Shown: piece by piece, positions 21,690 through 30,483 of the stretch
How positions within the stretch are numbered: the first letter of the stretch is position 1
Layout of the letters: each line of letters starts with the position of its first letter
Assembly: GCA_000969725.1 (NCBI GenBank)
Contig: JXSR01S004023.1
From: Ophiothrix spiculata
Lineage: Eukaryota; Echinodermata; Ophiuroidea; Amphilepidida; Ophiotrichidae
Length of the DNA stretch: 30,483 nucleotides
Strand: one strand, 5' to 3'
Program-made: the position numbers and the translations under genes
The notes under the pieces: model-generated
What the model saw: only the letters and a program-made list of their open reading frames with translations
Told to the model about the DNA's origin: nothing
Databases searched by the model: none

Positions 21690-21794
21690 CTTTTCCTTGG
21701 AATTTTTTTAAAATGCACCCTTCATAAGGCAAAGCTGTAACATTTACAACATCGTATTCACTCAAACTTTGGCTGTTGTCTAATTGACCTTCTC
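21690..21794 (-). CDS. Candidate 105-nt exon (GEGQLDNSQSLSEYDVVNV)
   Basis: The acceptor is AGGAAATTCTTTTACAG and the donor GAAAAG|GTGATC. Phase 1 to 1, 34 full codons, with GQLDNSQSLSEYDVVNVTAL and YEGCILKKFQGK. Only 103 bases of intron separate it from the exon upstream. Together with that exon it is the most convincing gene fragment here. No signal peptide or membrane segment is visible. Family not recognised. Confidence 0.6.
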
Positions 21795-21897
21795 CTGTAA
21801 AAGAATTTCCTGAACGTTTTTGTTGCTATTCAGTTGTCATTTCTTTTATTTTACATCAAGAGACAGAGATAGTTTTGGTTCAAGAATTGGGTCTTAC

Positions 21898-21955
21898 CTT
21901 TGAACTTTTTCTCAACATCAAAATCCATCAGAAATGTGGAGATAAATTTTGTTAT
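21898..21955 (-). CDS. Candidate 58-nt exon (ITKFISTFLMDFDVEKKFK)
   Basis: The acceptor tract is TTTTCTTTTCTTCTGCTGAATTATTGACAG and the donor TTCAAAG|GTAAGA, both near consensus. Only one frame is open: phase 0 to 1, ITKFISTFLMDFDVEKKFK. It joins in frame to the next exon as KG-EGQ. Phase 0 entry matches the 27-nt exon at 23814-23840 in copy B, about 1.9 kb upstream. Function unknown. Confidence 0.6.
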
Positions 21956-22920
21956 CTGTCAATAATTCAGCAGAAGAAAAGAAAAAAATGTTAATTTTCT
22001 CTTCCAAAGTTCACTGATTTATAGATCTGTTAATTTTGATGTACCATCATATACACTGCAATTGATATTTTTGAACACATTGATAAAGAAGACCGCCTTT
22101 GTCCCACTTTCAGTTCATATCATCATTTATCAATTTCACATTGTGTTATAAAGTTGAAAATAGCATCGCTTTCGGCTATGGAATGCCAGTTTTGTACGGC
22201 AGAATCGTTGGTAAATTCTGATGCACTTTATGAATATTTGATACTCGCATAATTATAACATTTTGACATTTGAATGTTTAAAAATTTCTCTGTTCTAAAG
22301 ACATCGACATATTCTGTTACTAGTAGCAAGACATTTTCAATTTTTCAATATTTTACCACTTCCCTTGAAAACTAAACTTGCAATAATATTGAATTATTAA
22401 ATAGAAAATGATGATAATGATAATAATGAAGCAAATATTCTTAGGTGTATTTAGCCTCAGGAATTACAGTAAAAATGTATGCAATTGTCTGATGACTGCT
22501 TTTATTTTAATATTTCCATCTTAATCAATGTCTAAATCTCCATGAAGTTGAATATTTCTGAACACGACAATAGAATGGTAATAAATAAAAAACAAGTAAA
22601 AATGTTATGCAATTTGAGAAAGATATTGAAATTGATATGTAATTCTAGCATCAATATTTTTGATTTAAGATAAAAATTTTTAAGTTTAAAACTGAACAAG
22701 AACATGTTTTAAAGTAATTCAATATACTGTGGATGAGATAAACTCCTATCAGGGACTATTTATTGTTTTTCTGTGAATTATTTGTAACAAGATTTGCATC
22801 AAATCTTGAAACTCTTCTCATTGCATCAGTGCTAGTCATATGTTAAGTCTCAGTAATGTTGCCTGTATTCACCATCATTTTTGAATTAATTTAGGGCCCT
22901 GGGAAGACAAGATTTCACAA

Positions 22921-23041
22921 AAGAAGATACCATGACCTTCCCATCATGCCTTGCTTCCAATTGGATATTATGTACAGGTTGTCATGAACATCTTTAGTGA
23001 TGCAATATAGCACAATTTGCAGACCTCATCCCAATTTAACA
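22921..23041. mobile_element. Half copy of foldback MITE in copy B
   Basis: Only the left arm and part of the spacer of the 695-913 element remain. At about 23041 the sequence jumps to what follows CAGATCTGAAGT in copy A (near 1035), so the right arm and about 120 bases beyond it are missing. Since the left flank TTTCAC is the same as in copy A, the element inserted before the duplication and was then truncated in copy B. Confidence 0.8.
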
Positions 23042-23130
23042 GATCTGAAGTGCAAGAAGTCCTATTTTTCAGATTTGAAGAATAGGATTTATTTCATATA
23101 GGTCACTGTGTTATTTTTTCTTATCAGTCT

Positions 23131-23259
23131 GGGCTCAAATTCATGAAACCCTGCTAACTCTAGTTAGGTGCTAACCTATTGTTTACCTGTCAAAATTTGA
23201 CATTTAGACAAAGAGTTAGCAGCCAACTAGAGTTAGCTGTGTTTCATGAATACGGGCCC
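23131..23259. mobile_element. 129-bp palindromic MITE, copy B only
   Basis: Terminal inverted repeats of about 43 bases: GGGCTCAAATTCATGAAACC at the left and, in complement, GGGCCCGTATTCATGAAACA at the right, both continuing GCTAACTCTAGTT. The spacer contains the palindrome GTCAAAATTTGAC. Copy A has an uninterrupted site (TATCGGTTATATTACTC, near 1118). GGGCCC-ended foldback elements are common in marine invertebrate genomes, from general knowledge. No clear target-site duplication. Confidence 0.85.
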
Positions 23260-23813
23260 TGATTACTCAAATATTGGCTAATTTTACAGGTGTGAGTCCT
23301 GCAAGAAGGTGACAGACACTCTGCAGACTTAATCATAACAACCGCCAAGAAAATTGTTATTTTTACCGCAACTGAGTAATGAAATTAAGATTGTGAACAC
23401 ACTACACTACATGATTATGATGAAACTTGTGTTTCAAATTTAGTCCGACTAGGATTTGATTTTACATATTTTGATATCAAGTTTGGATTATTAGAATTCT
23501 TTGCAAAATAAAAACAAAATTTAATTGAGACTTCAATAGTTTGTATATTATGGCCTGTCAATCAAACGGGATTTTATGAAGACTTTACACAGATGTGTGA
23601 GGTATGTTGAGATGTTTCATAGTGGATGGGTGTGGAGGGTATTTAAGGGTCCTCCTTATTGATTAGCAACATCCACAAGCATTGTCTTGACTCTTCTATA
23701 CTTTTGCACTCTGCTTGAACCCTCATGCATGCCTCTCTGCACATATTTCATGAATGAAGAATGAGCTCTTAAAAGTATGAATATTTTCTGGAAGCTTTTC
23801 ATTAAAATTACAC

Positions 23814-23840
23814 TTGAAAGATGCTTAATGCCCCACACAC
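23814..23840 (-). CDS. Candidate 27-nt exon, copy B (VCGALSIFQ)
   Basis: Identical to 2190-2216, same acceptor and donor. In this copy the downstream partner is inside the window: phase 0 out joins ITKFISTF at 21955. The alternative longer frame runs to about 23677 and differs from copy A by +2 and +4 bases that together restore the frame. Confidence 0.32.
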
Positions 23841-24236
23841 CTGCAGCCAAATGAGTAAAAATGAACAGAATGTGTCAAAATGAGCAATTATACATGCTAT
23901 GTATGAATGTTCAGGTGCCACTTGGCGAACATTATTTCAAACACTTGTGTGTGAAAATGCATTACCGATGTAGAAAGTCAACTAGGTGGACATGGCTATG
24001 GTTTGCCTGATAATGTGAAAGAGTGCATGTGCTTATGCAGGACATGTTATGGCGTTCTTGTAACTTTATGTCAAGTGTCCTCAAAATGAATGTTCTAAAA
24101 GGCATTAGTTTCTGGAAGACTCTTGAAGAGGTTGACAATAATGGATGATTTAATTGATAAGTTGATGTGTGTTGAATGAATTATAAAGGTTCTGACATCA
24201 TTGAAAACAAAGGTCTTTATCATGTTTATAGCTTAA

Positions 24237-24666
24237 GGGGTGTAAGCACCTTACTCAATGAACAATGGCATATTTTCTGATTTTCATGCCAAATAAGGTC
24301 AAAAATTCACTTTTTTCCATTTTTAGCCATTTTTTGACCTTATTTGGCATGAAAATTAGCAAAGAGGCCAAAATCCTAAAAAGTAAAAAAGACGCAACAT
24401 CCGAGTGGGTGTTTAAAATTAAAAATCCCATTCCTAGGCCATTTAAAAAAAAAAATGTTATTCTTAGCTTGGTTGGAAGCTCAAATGGCAAAAAATGTGT
24501 TTTTCGTGATTTTCTCAAAAAATGTGATTTTTGGTCAAAAATCAACATCACCATCGTGTTCCTTGTGAAAATTCCTTTCTGGAAATGTATACTTTTATTA
24601 ACTTTAAGCACTTTGTTCAAAAGTTATGGTACAAAATAAACTTGCAAAAAAGTAACATTGCACCCC
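24237..24666. mobile_element. 430-bp TTAA-flanked non-autonomous element
   Basis: Starts GGGGTGTAAG and ends with the complement CTTGCACCCC-type (…TTGCACCCC), i.e. short terminal inverted repeats GGGGTG(T/C)AA. It is flanked by TTAA on both sides (24233-24236 and 24667-24670). TTAA target duplication is typical of piggyBac and Kolobok superfamilies. Copy A carries the empty site with one change (TCAA, near 2536). An internal stem of 29 bases lies at 24277-24359. It has no transposase, so it must have been moved in trans. Confidence 0.85.
24277..24359. repeat. Internal stem-loop of TTAA element
   Basis: Arms 24277-24305 and 24331-24359 are complementary at 28 of 29 positions (core TTTTCATGCCAAATAAGGTC). 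The loop is 25 bases. The near identity of the arms suggests recent origin or gene conversion between them. Confidence 0.9.
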
Positions 24667-24859
24667 TTAATATTGAAGAAAAAAACCTATTAATCTGATA
24701 AAACTTGAGTACTCTTTTAAGTACTGCAATATTTGGCCTCCTGCCAGTAATGTAGTTCATATATTCCAACCTGATGAATCTATTCTATAGTTATTATAAG
24801 CAGGTTCATGTTTTCCAAATTCAAGCTTTTAACAGCAGCTTGTAATTTGATTCAAAAGT

Positions 24860-24880
24860 AAATAAATAAATAAATAATTC
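24860..24880 (+). repeat. AAAT microsatellite
   Basis: About five units of AAAT in copy B; copy A has only one or two units at the matching place (near 2740), a normal length polymorphism. Confidence 0.8.
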
Positions 24881-25027
24881 AGAGCTAAAATTGATTGAAA
24901 CAAAATAGTTTCATGCATTTCATAATAAAACGCTACAGGTTCTGTCTGATGAAAGATACAATTATGTGATACATTCGTTAAGCTCACAATGATGAGATAT
25001 ATGACCTGAAGATGTTTCAGTTTTTAC

Positions 25028-25210
25028 AAATGAGCATCCCTTAAGCATTTGAAAAATGATTAAAGAAGGAAAACACTTCAGTTTTGTATAATTCTTATGT
25101 GAAAATGTTCCATTTCCTATCGATGTGTCATATTTCATGTTAGAAATCCAAGCATGTATTGCCTGGGTTTTATTTTGTATTTTGACAGGTGTTTTCTTGA
25201 GGTGAAGAAA
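25028..25210 (-). CDS. Candidate 183-nt exon, copy B (FLHLKKTP...GCSF)
   Basis: Counterpart of 2891-3070, one codon longer (KTQAIHAW instead of KTPIHAW). Acceptor TTCTCTAAATTATCAAG and donor TCATTT|GTAAAA are kept. Phase 0 to 0, so it joins in frame to the exons on each side (…NLIKHVK before, VCGALS after). Confidence 0.42.
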
Positions 25211-25457
25211 CTTGATAATTTAGAGAACAAAAAGACACACAAATCATAAAGTAACATTAAAAATCCAAACTTGACTGTGTATAAGTTCATTGCCACGTTT
25301 GAACATGAAAATGATTTTTAGAGCAGATATAAGGCAACATTACAAAGTGGAATATGTAGAGAAAAGGTGTTTGGGAAGGGGGTGTGTGACCTATGTGGTA
25401 CATTTTATCTATTCTAAAGAGTTTGATTTGTAGATAGCAGATTTACCTGTGGAGTAC

Positions 25458-25522
25458 CTTAACGTGTTTGATCAAATTTTCAGGTACAAGGTAGTAGGTA
25501 TAGGCGACAGTTACATCAAAGA
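25458..25522 (-). CDS. Candidate 65-nt exon, copy B (YTYYLVPENLIKH)
   Basis: Counterpart of 3318-3382, same length, no indel. Reads YTYYLVPENLIKHVK. Donor AAG|GTACTC, or the stronger CACAG|GTAAAT 11 bases further on, which would break the phase to the next exon. Confidence 0.33.
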
Positions 25523-25792
25523 CTTTATTTAATAATCATTTCGGAAGACAGGACATATAATCTGTTGTCATCTTAGCAGTATTTTTGATATCATTAGGGA
25601 ATGTTATTGCTGTGAATGGTCAGAAAGCAGTTAATGACCAGGCCCATTCATTGTTATGATATTTTAAAGTCATCTAAACTTGAAGCAAAAGTTACGTACA
25701 GATTGCTGTTAACATTTTAAGGAAATTAATTATTTTGGAATTCTTTGTATAACCTTCATAACAAAATTAAAATTATGTACAATTTGAATCAC

Positions 25793-25901
25793 CTCATAAT
25801 ATGAAGGCATGTCTTTGTGTGAAGAACAAAAGAATACGATGTGGTTTGTGTGAACCAATTTGACAAGTTCTTGAAAAATCATATCTGTGCCATTGACCTT
25901 G
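25793..25901 (-). CDS. Candidate 109-nt exon, copy B (KVNGTDMIFQELVKLV)
   Basis: Counterpart of 3620-3728. Reads KVNGTDMIFQELVKLVHTN and FFCSSHKDMPSYYE; the middle is better behaved here than in copy A. The frame upstream of the acceptor is broken in copy B relative to copy A, which supports the acceptor GTGTCCAG|C as the true exon start. Phase 0 out does not match phase 1 in of 25458-25522, so a small exon or another donor is missing. Confidence 0.4.
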
Positions 25902-26055
25902 CTGGACACGATGATATGCAAATTTGACGTAACTAGCTAACGATACAAAAAAAGTTAATAACTTGACACTGACCAAGGGCAATTCTGTTCTGTATTTTTA
26001 GCTCAAACAATGTCATGCCATATTAGACAATTGTAGCTGAAGATGGTAGCTCAAC

Positions 26056-26100
26056 CTCTGGCCAAGTCTATAGCCACATCGTGTTATTATTCCATATCGG
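26056..26100 (-). CDS. Candidate 45-nt exon, copy B (RYGIITRCGYRLGQ)
   Basis: Identical to 3882-3926, including both splice sites. Joins downstream as LGQ-S-KVNG with matching phase 2. Confidence 0.35.
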
Positions 26101-28227
26101 CTAAGATTTTTAATCAACACAAATTTAATTAACCTTGCATAACCTTTCATTGAAGTAGGGCAAATGGATACGTTTTAGGGCAATTTTTCCTGTAGCGAAA
26201 TATTAAAATTTGACTTTCACTGGTAAATGTAGACAAAAGAACATATCGCAAGATTATATCAAATCTTGGAATTGAAATTAGTAGATTTAGGGATTTTTTA
26301 GTCCTGGTAACAATTTATTGGAGCAGGGATTTAGTTGCAATATACGTTCTGTCAGAATGAGTTAAAAAGTTAAATATGACAATATTGACAATCTTTTTGA
26401 CCAAATTGGTTATGAATATTTGATCTGGATAATCTGTGATGACTTAATCTTGATTTGTTTTATTTTATCATAATACAACCTTACCAAATTGTTACCAAGC
26501 ATTACTTTGATGCTGAATGCAGATACATCACAATTTCCAGAATGATTTAATATCATTTTTGACAATGTCTATTTGATAATAATAGAGTTGAAATTTTCAA
26601 AGGTAATAAAATGTGTTTTCATCTTTTCTACAAAACAAAGAGTTAAAGGGGAAAATGATTGGAAATTATAAAAGTTGCCCAGAAACAAAACAAATGCATA
26701 TTAGTTCCTCTGACTTGATTTAATTGCAATTTCATTTACAAATCTAAAAACATCAAAAACTTCCCCAAATATTATTGGAGATCAATATCAGTATTTCTGT
26801 GCAGCACTTGCATCATCAATTACTCCAGATTTAATGCAGCGATTTTCCAGCATGACACTAAATTAACTCAAAAGCAGCGTGAGTTCCGTTCCGCTGAACA
26901 ATTAACACCAGGATTTGTCCTGCGAATTAAAATTTGCCTTTCACTATTAGAAAAACTATACACGTATATATTTCAGACCAAATTGTTCCATCAGCATGAA
27001 CTTACTACTTATATAACTGAAAGTTATTTTAATTATGTCAGATATTAAGGTTTAACCCAAAATTGGATTTTAGATTTCAGTTAAGTAAATATACTTTAGT
27101 AGTCTTATAGCTACATTGGGGTTATAGCAACAAAGGGGTGTCCAGGAATGCTATTAGTAATGCAACACATTGAAATTCACAATTTAAAGTTGGATAGATG
27201 TCTATGGTTGGTGAAATGAAGTCAATTTCTTTGATTCCTGTTTTCATCTTGCAGCAAAATGGTGCTACTTTGAGACATAATTTCCTGAAAAGATTCACCA
27301 GCCTTTCCAAATGAGGTTAAGCTTATATTTTACATTAGTAGGCAAGATATGAATTAGTCCCTGAAGAAAAACACATCAAATGCTTAAATGTGAATACAAG
27401 AGGGTAATGGTGTAGTCTCTAACACAAATACCTGAACGGCTTGCTTTTTGACTAGTGATAAGAGGGAACACTATACTACAACTGATCCTGCCTGCAGTGT
27501 TTGGAGTCTACTTGATCAATCAACTTGCGGGTTGAATGGAATAAAAGATTTTTGGCAAGCACGTGAGACGCATGTCATAATTGATTACTAACAAGGCATT
27601 TGATTTGTACAAATAGTGATTTATACTGCTCAAGAGAAAAAATGGTAGAATGACTTAAAATACAAATTCACAAATTATACAGAGAAATGGTATCGAAAGA
27701 AGTGTAACTCTGAGAGAATTTTTTGTTTTATGGGTTATTTAAGCATGAAAATTGATATTTTTAGTCCAGTAGTAATATCTCAAAATCATACCACATGTAC
27801 TTTCTCTCTAGTGCTGTCCTGATGAGGACACGTGCCTCAATTTATCAAACATTTAGGCAGGATCAAAACGAGAAGTGCATTCATTTCAAAATTGCCTTCA
27901 TGTGTAAGTGATGACACATTTGTCTCCATTTGATGTTGATGAGGACCATTTTATGTCAAAAGTGGTATAAGGAGGATGAGGGTTGATTCAAATCCCAGTG
28001 GAAAACTGATTTTGGTGGAAACCATTTAGAGCATCTCTAGGCTGTAATTAAAATCAACAGTGAGCCAATCCTGAGATGAAATTGTGCGAAGTCAAGTCAA
28101 ATGTAGGATGATTTTAAGACATGTAATTTTTCAAAGTGATTGTTGATGACAACTATGGGATAGCACTACAATCGGGTTCGCCTGTTTGGTTTACTGACAA
28201 ATGCTTGCACAAGGTTTCTGGAATTGC
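26101..28227. other. Probable intron between two copy-B exons
   Basis: Collinear with copy A 3927-6823 but lacks the A-only parts near 5105-5425, 6013-6085 and 6391-6798. An acceptor-like site TTTTCATCTTGCAG (27243-27256) is kept in both copies. The following open stretch (QNGATLRHNFLKRF, plus strand) differs at about one base in five and loses its donor, so I do not call it an exon. Confidence 0.45.
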
Positions 28228-28268
28228 CACCATTTACACAAGAAAAGGAATGAACATGATCCTTGCTT
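28228..28268 (-). CDS. Candidate 41-nt exon, copy B, GC donor
   Basis: Counterpart of 6824-6864, encoding KQGSCSFLFLCKW. The donor is GGTG|GCAATT where copy A has GGTG|GTAATT. GC donors exist but normally follow AG and match consensus well; this one does not, so splicing in copy B may be weakened or lost. Confidence 0.35.
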
Positions 28269-28376
28269 CTATAAATAATTTTCATCTTTGAAAGGTCTCT
28301 TGACTTTAAAAAAAACATGCTAAATATCATGTACTTTGCAGTATTAGAGCAAATAAAAGATGAAGATTGTTCTCAC

Positions 28377-28413
28377 TTTAATTGCTTCTTCGTGCGGTAC
28401 ACTTGAAGGCAGT
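28377..28413 (-). CDS. Candidate 37-nt exon, copy B (LPSSVPHEEAIK)
   Basis: Same peptide as 6963-6999 with two synonymous differences; donor TTAAA|GTGAGA. It is the most upstream exon I can support in the window on this strand. Its phase-2 entry shows that at least one further exon lies to the right. Confidence 0.47.
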
Positions 28414-28543
28414 CTGGGGTGGATGTTCCTGTAATATCATGATACACTTATAGACCTAGATTCACTAATGATCCTAAATATCATCAACAAAAACATCTTC
28501 CCCGACCGGGTGTAGAAATAGAGCGCACAAATGATGTTGCATG

Positions 28544-28580
28544 TTTAATTGATTCCCCGTGCCATACACTTGAAGGCATA
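28544..28580 (-). pseudogene. Duplicated exon relic (MPSSVWHGESIK), copy B
   Basis: Counterpart of 7145-7181 with one synonymous difference. The donor is absent here as well, so it was lost before the large duplication. Confidence 0.35.
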
Positions 28581-29215
28581 CTCAGGAGGATGTGTTCTGA
28601 CATATTATGATATGCATGGAATCATAATTAATTAGCCTGACATTTGTCTATGTTTTAATAGCTGTGTTTTATGTATTGGCAACATGTGTTTAGTTCATGT
28701 CTTCAGTAGACAGCATGAAATCAATGGCTTCCTGATTTGGAATGAGATAAGAGAATTTTTGATAAGAATTTATTTTGGAATCTATCAAATTTGGACATAG
28801 TTAAATGATAAGATTGATGATGATTACTGAAATAGATCATTTGGTTTGGATGGGGGACTTATATCATTGTATGTCTATGACATTGAACTACTTGTTGTGG
28901 ATTTTTGTAAACTTAAATGCTGATTTTGTACTACTGTTCTTAGAAAAAGTCTTTAATAAAAATCAAATGCTATGGAATTTTATGGTAATGACTTCAGTAC
29001 AAGTGATCTAAGCACTTAAGGATCTTGGTGGTATTTCAAAGTTTTTAAAATAAAAACACTTTAAAAATAATAATACTTTCATGATCCATTCCAAAAGTGG
29101 CATATGCTGAAATGGGTAGGTTTTTACTATGGAAGGTAGGTCACTGGTCATCACCCCTAGAATATTTGTTACAAATAGGTTTTCAGCATAGTGTCTTTAA
29201 GAATGTTGAAATCAT
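28581..29215. other. Copy B right part, no exon seen
   Basis: Collinear with copy A 7182-7825. Contains only short open frames that differ from copy A mainly by amino-acid-changing substitutions, so I do not call a gene. Confidence 0.5.
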
Positions 29216-29840
29216 TTTCATACTGTCTACAGCATTCAGTTTCAGTTCTTACAAATTGTCTATTAATCATTCTTTTCATCTCTATGCTGACCCAAGTTGC
29301 TTTTGACATTGCAAAGGATTTGATTCAATGGATCATACCAAGGACCCGCTTTTATTTAGAGGAAATGAAAGAAAGAATTGATCCACAGAATTTAACAAGT
29401 CAGGTGTTTTGTCTGGTCGCCAGTCTGCTATTGAGCTAGTTTATCACTCGTACAAATGTGAAAAAAATATCAGTTTAGAACGAGACTTTGGACTTGATTT
29501 CTTGATTTTTGCTTATTGGATTTTGTTGGAATGTGACGTGTTAGGGTTAGTAACTTTATTTTCATACTGTCAACAGCTTTCAGTTTCATTTCTTAAAAAC
29601 GTACCTATCGATCATTATTTTCATCTCTATGCTAACAAAAGTTGCTTTTGACATTACATAGGTTTTGATTCAATGGATCATTCCAAGAACCCTCTTTTAT
29701 TTGAGGAAAAGAGAGAAATAATTGACTGACCGACTTTAGCAAGTCAGGTGTTTTGTCTGGTCGTCAGTCGTCTATATAACCAGTTTTTCATTGATGCAAG
29801 TGTGTAAAATATATCAGTTTAGATTTAGAATGATACTCTG
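29216..29840 (+). repeat. Two tandem units of about 345 bp
   Basis: Units start TTTCATACTGTC(T/A)ACAGC at about 29217 and 29560 and run through ATCTCTATGCT(G/A)AC, GTTGCTTTTGACATT, GATTCAATGGATCAT, CAAGTCAGGTGTTTTGTCTGG to CAGTTTAGA. Similarity between units is moderate, so the tandem event is old. Open frames in it (29191-29439, 29409-29651) have no supported function. Confidence 0.75.
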
Positions 29841-30483
29841 ACTCATTGGCGCTTGCTCACACAGCTCTTTTTGTGGATACAAAGAGTTGGAGATATAGGA
29901 GGAGTGTTTACAGCCCCTGGACAAATTAATAGCATTGAATGTAGCATGTTCTGTTTAAGTTCAAAGTCAATGAGCTGGAATTCAATGTCGCTATTCAGGC
30001 TCAAATATGGCGCCAAGTTACCACGCTGCATAATAGCCTTACTCCTTCAAGGCATATATATATGATAATATTCCTAAGATATATTTCTTGAAATTTATAA
30101 AGAAGGCATAAGTCTGGGTTTTGACAAATGTTGTAGTTGTGCTTTTTGAAATTACAGACAGTCTTTTTGACAAAAGTATTGGACGTTATTGTTTGGAATT
30201 ATGACACCTAGTTTATTTTGCCAGAGTCAATATATTTGTGTTGAACTTGTCACCCTGCTTTTGGCTATAGCTGTGTTAAGGACTATTGAGTGGAGTGTTT
30301 ATATATAGGTAAAACGTGGCATTACTTTTTCAACCACAATGTTTTGAATCATTCAATTTACCAATTCATTCATAGTTATCTACCTGATGTCACAGACAGG
30401 GCAGTATTGAATGTGAAATTTATTGGAAAGAGGAATATATTAGAGGCATAATAATTTTCTTTGGCCCTGGGGCTGAGGATGAA

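Larger units (their letters stand above)
22175..30483 (+). repeat. Copy B of long direct duplication
   Basis: Starts with the same bases as position 1 and stays collinear with copy A up to the last base of the window, so the right boundary is not visible. The offset falls from 22174 at the left to 21547 at the right because copy A has more net insertion. B-only parts include about 29 bases near 22368, the palindromic element 23131-23259, about 85 bases at 24148-24232, the TTAA element 24237-24666 and about 165 bases inside 29355-29510. Confidence 0.97.

Noticed and set aside
24255..24639. Overlapping open frames of 121 and 124 codons as genes
   Set aside because: They lie wholly inside a non-autonomous TTAA element absent from copy A, have low-complexity Lys/Phe-rich content and show no transposase motif.
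29300..29700. Reverse-transcriptase-like words (FHLYAD and FDSMDH) in the tandem units
   Set aside because: Both words occur within each repeated unit in the wrong order, every unit has a TGA stop three codons after LYAD-like, and no other RT block is seen.
29843..30031. 62-codon minus-strand frame kept in both copies (8288-8476 and 29843-30031)
   Set aside because: Conservation is no better than the block average (about 9 differences in 195 bases) and the differences are mostly amino-acid-changing. No start context or splice sites.

Overview
This is AT-rich eukaryotic DNA, roughly one third G+C by eye. I see no bacterial-style gene packing, rRNA or CRISPR array. Very short spliced exons, GT-AG introns, many small foldback elements and heavy indel polymorphism between repeated copies suggest an invertebrate animal nuclear genome. 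A highly heterozygous marine species, such as an echinoderm or mollusc, would fit, but this is inference. No long open reading frame is a gene by itself.

Layout. Bases 1-8936 (copy A) and 22175-30483 (copy B) are the same sequence in direct orientation, about 5-10% diverged in aligned stretches by eye, plus many indels. The similarity starts at base 1 and still runs at the last base. The window may therefore hold about 1.4 periods of a unit near 22 kb, and the 13-kb middle part (8937-22174) may not be single copy. Either a true tandem array or two unmerged haplotypes placed end to end would look like this.

Genes. On the minus strand I find a chain of small exons, each with an acceptor, a donor and an open frame. 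From upstream to downstream (right to left) they are 28413-28377, 28268-28228, 26100-26056, 25901-25793, 25522-25458, 25210-25028 and 23840-23814 in copy B. They continue as 21955-21898, 21794-21690, 21424-21365, 21311-21204, 20927-20881, 20453-20425 and probably 17630-17580 in the middle segment. Intron phases match from 25522 to 20425 and from 28413 to 25793, with one unresolved junction between 25793 and 25522. Copy A carries the first seven exons again, as expected if a second gene copy runs off the left edge. I do not recognise the protein. It looks like one cytosolic-type gene per 22-kb unit.

Mobile DNA. Four kinds of small element or insertion are visible, several present in one copy and absent in the other: a long-inverted-repeat foldback family (695-913, 13890-14112, half copy 22921-23041); a 129-bp palindromic element only in copy B (23131-23259); a 430-bp TTAA-flanked element only in copy B (24237-24666) with its empty site in copy A; and a 0.55-kb insertion only in copy A (1448-1993). 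The middle segment also holds a CpG-rich patch with a perfect DR1 nuclear-receptor half-site pair (9646-9658).

All exon calls are manual splice-site and frame readings without transcript or homology support. Confidence values reflect that.
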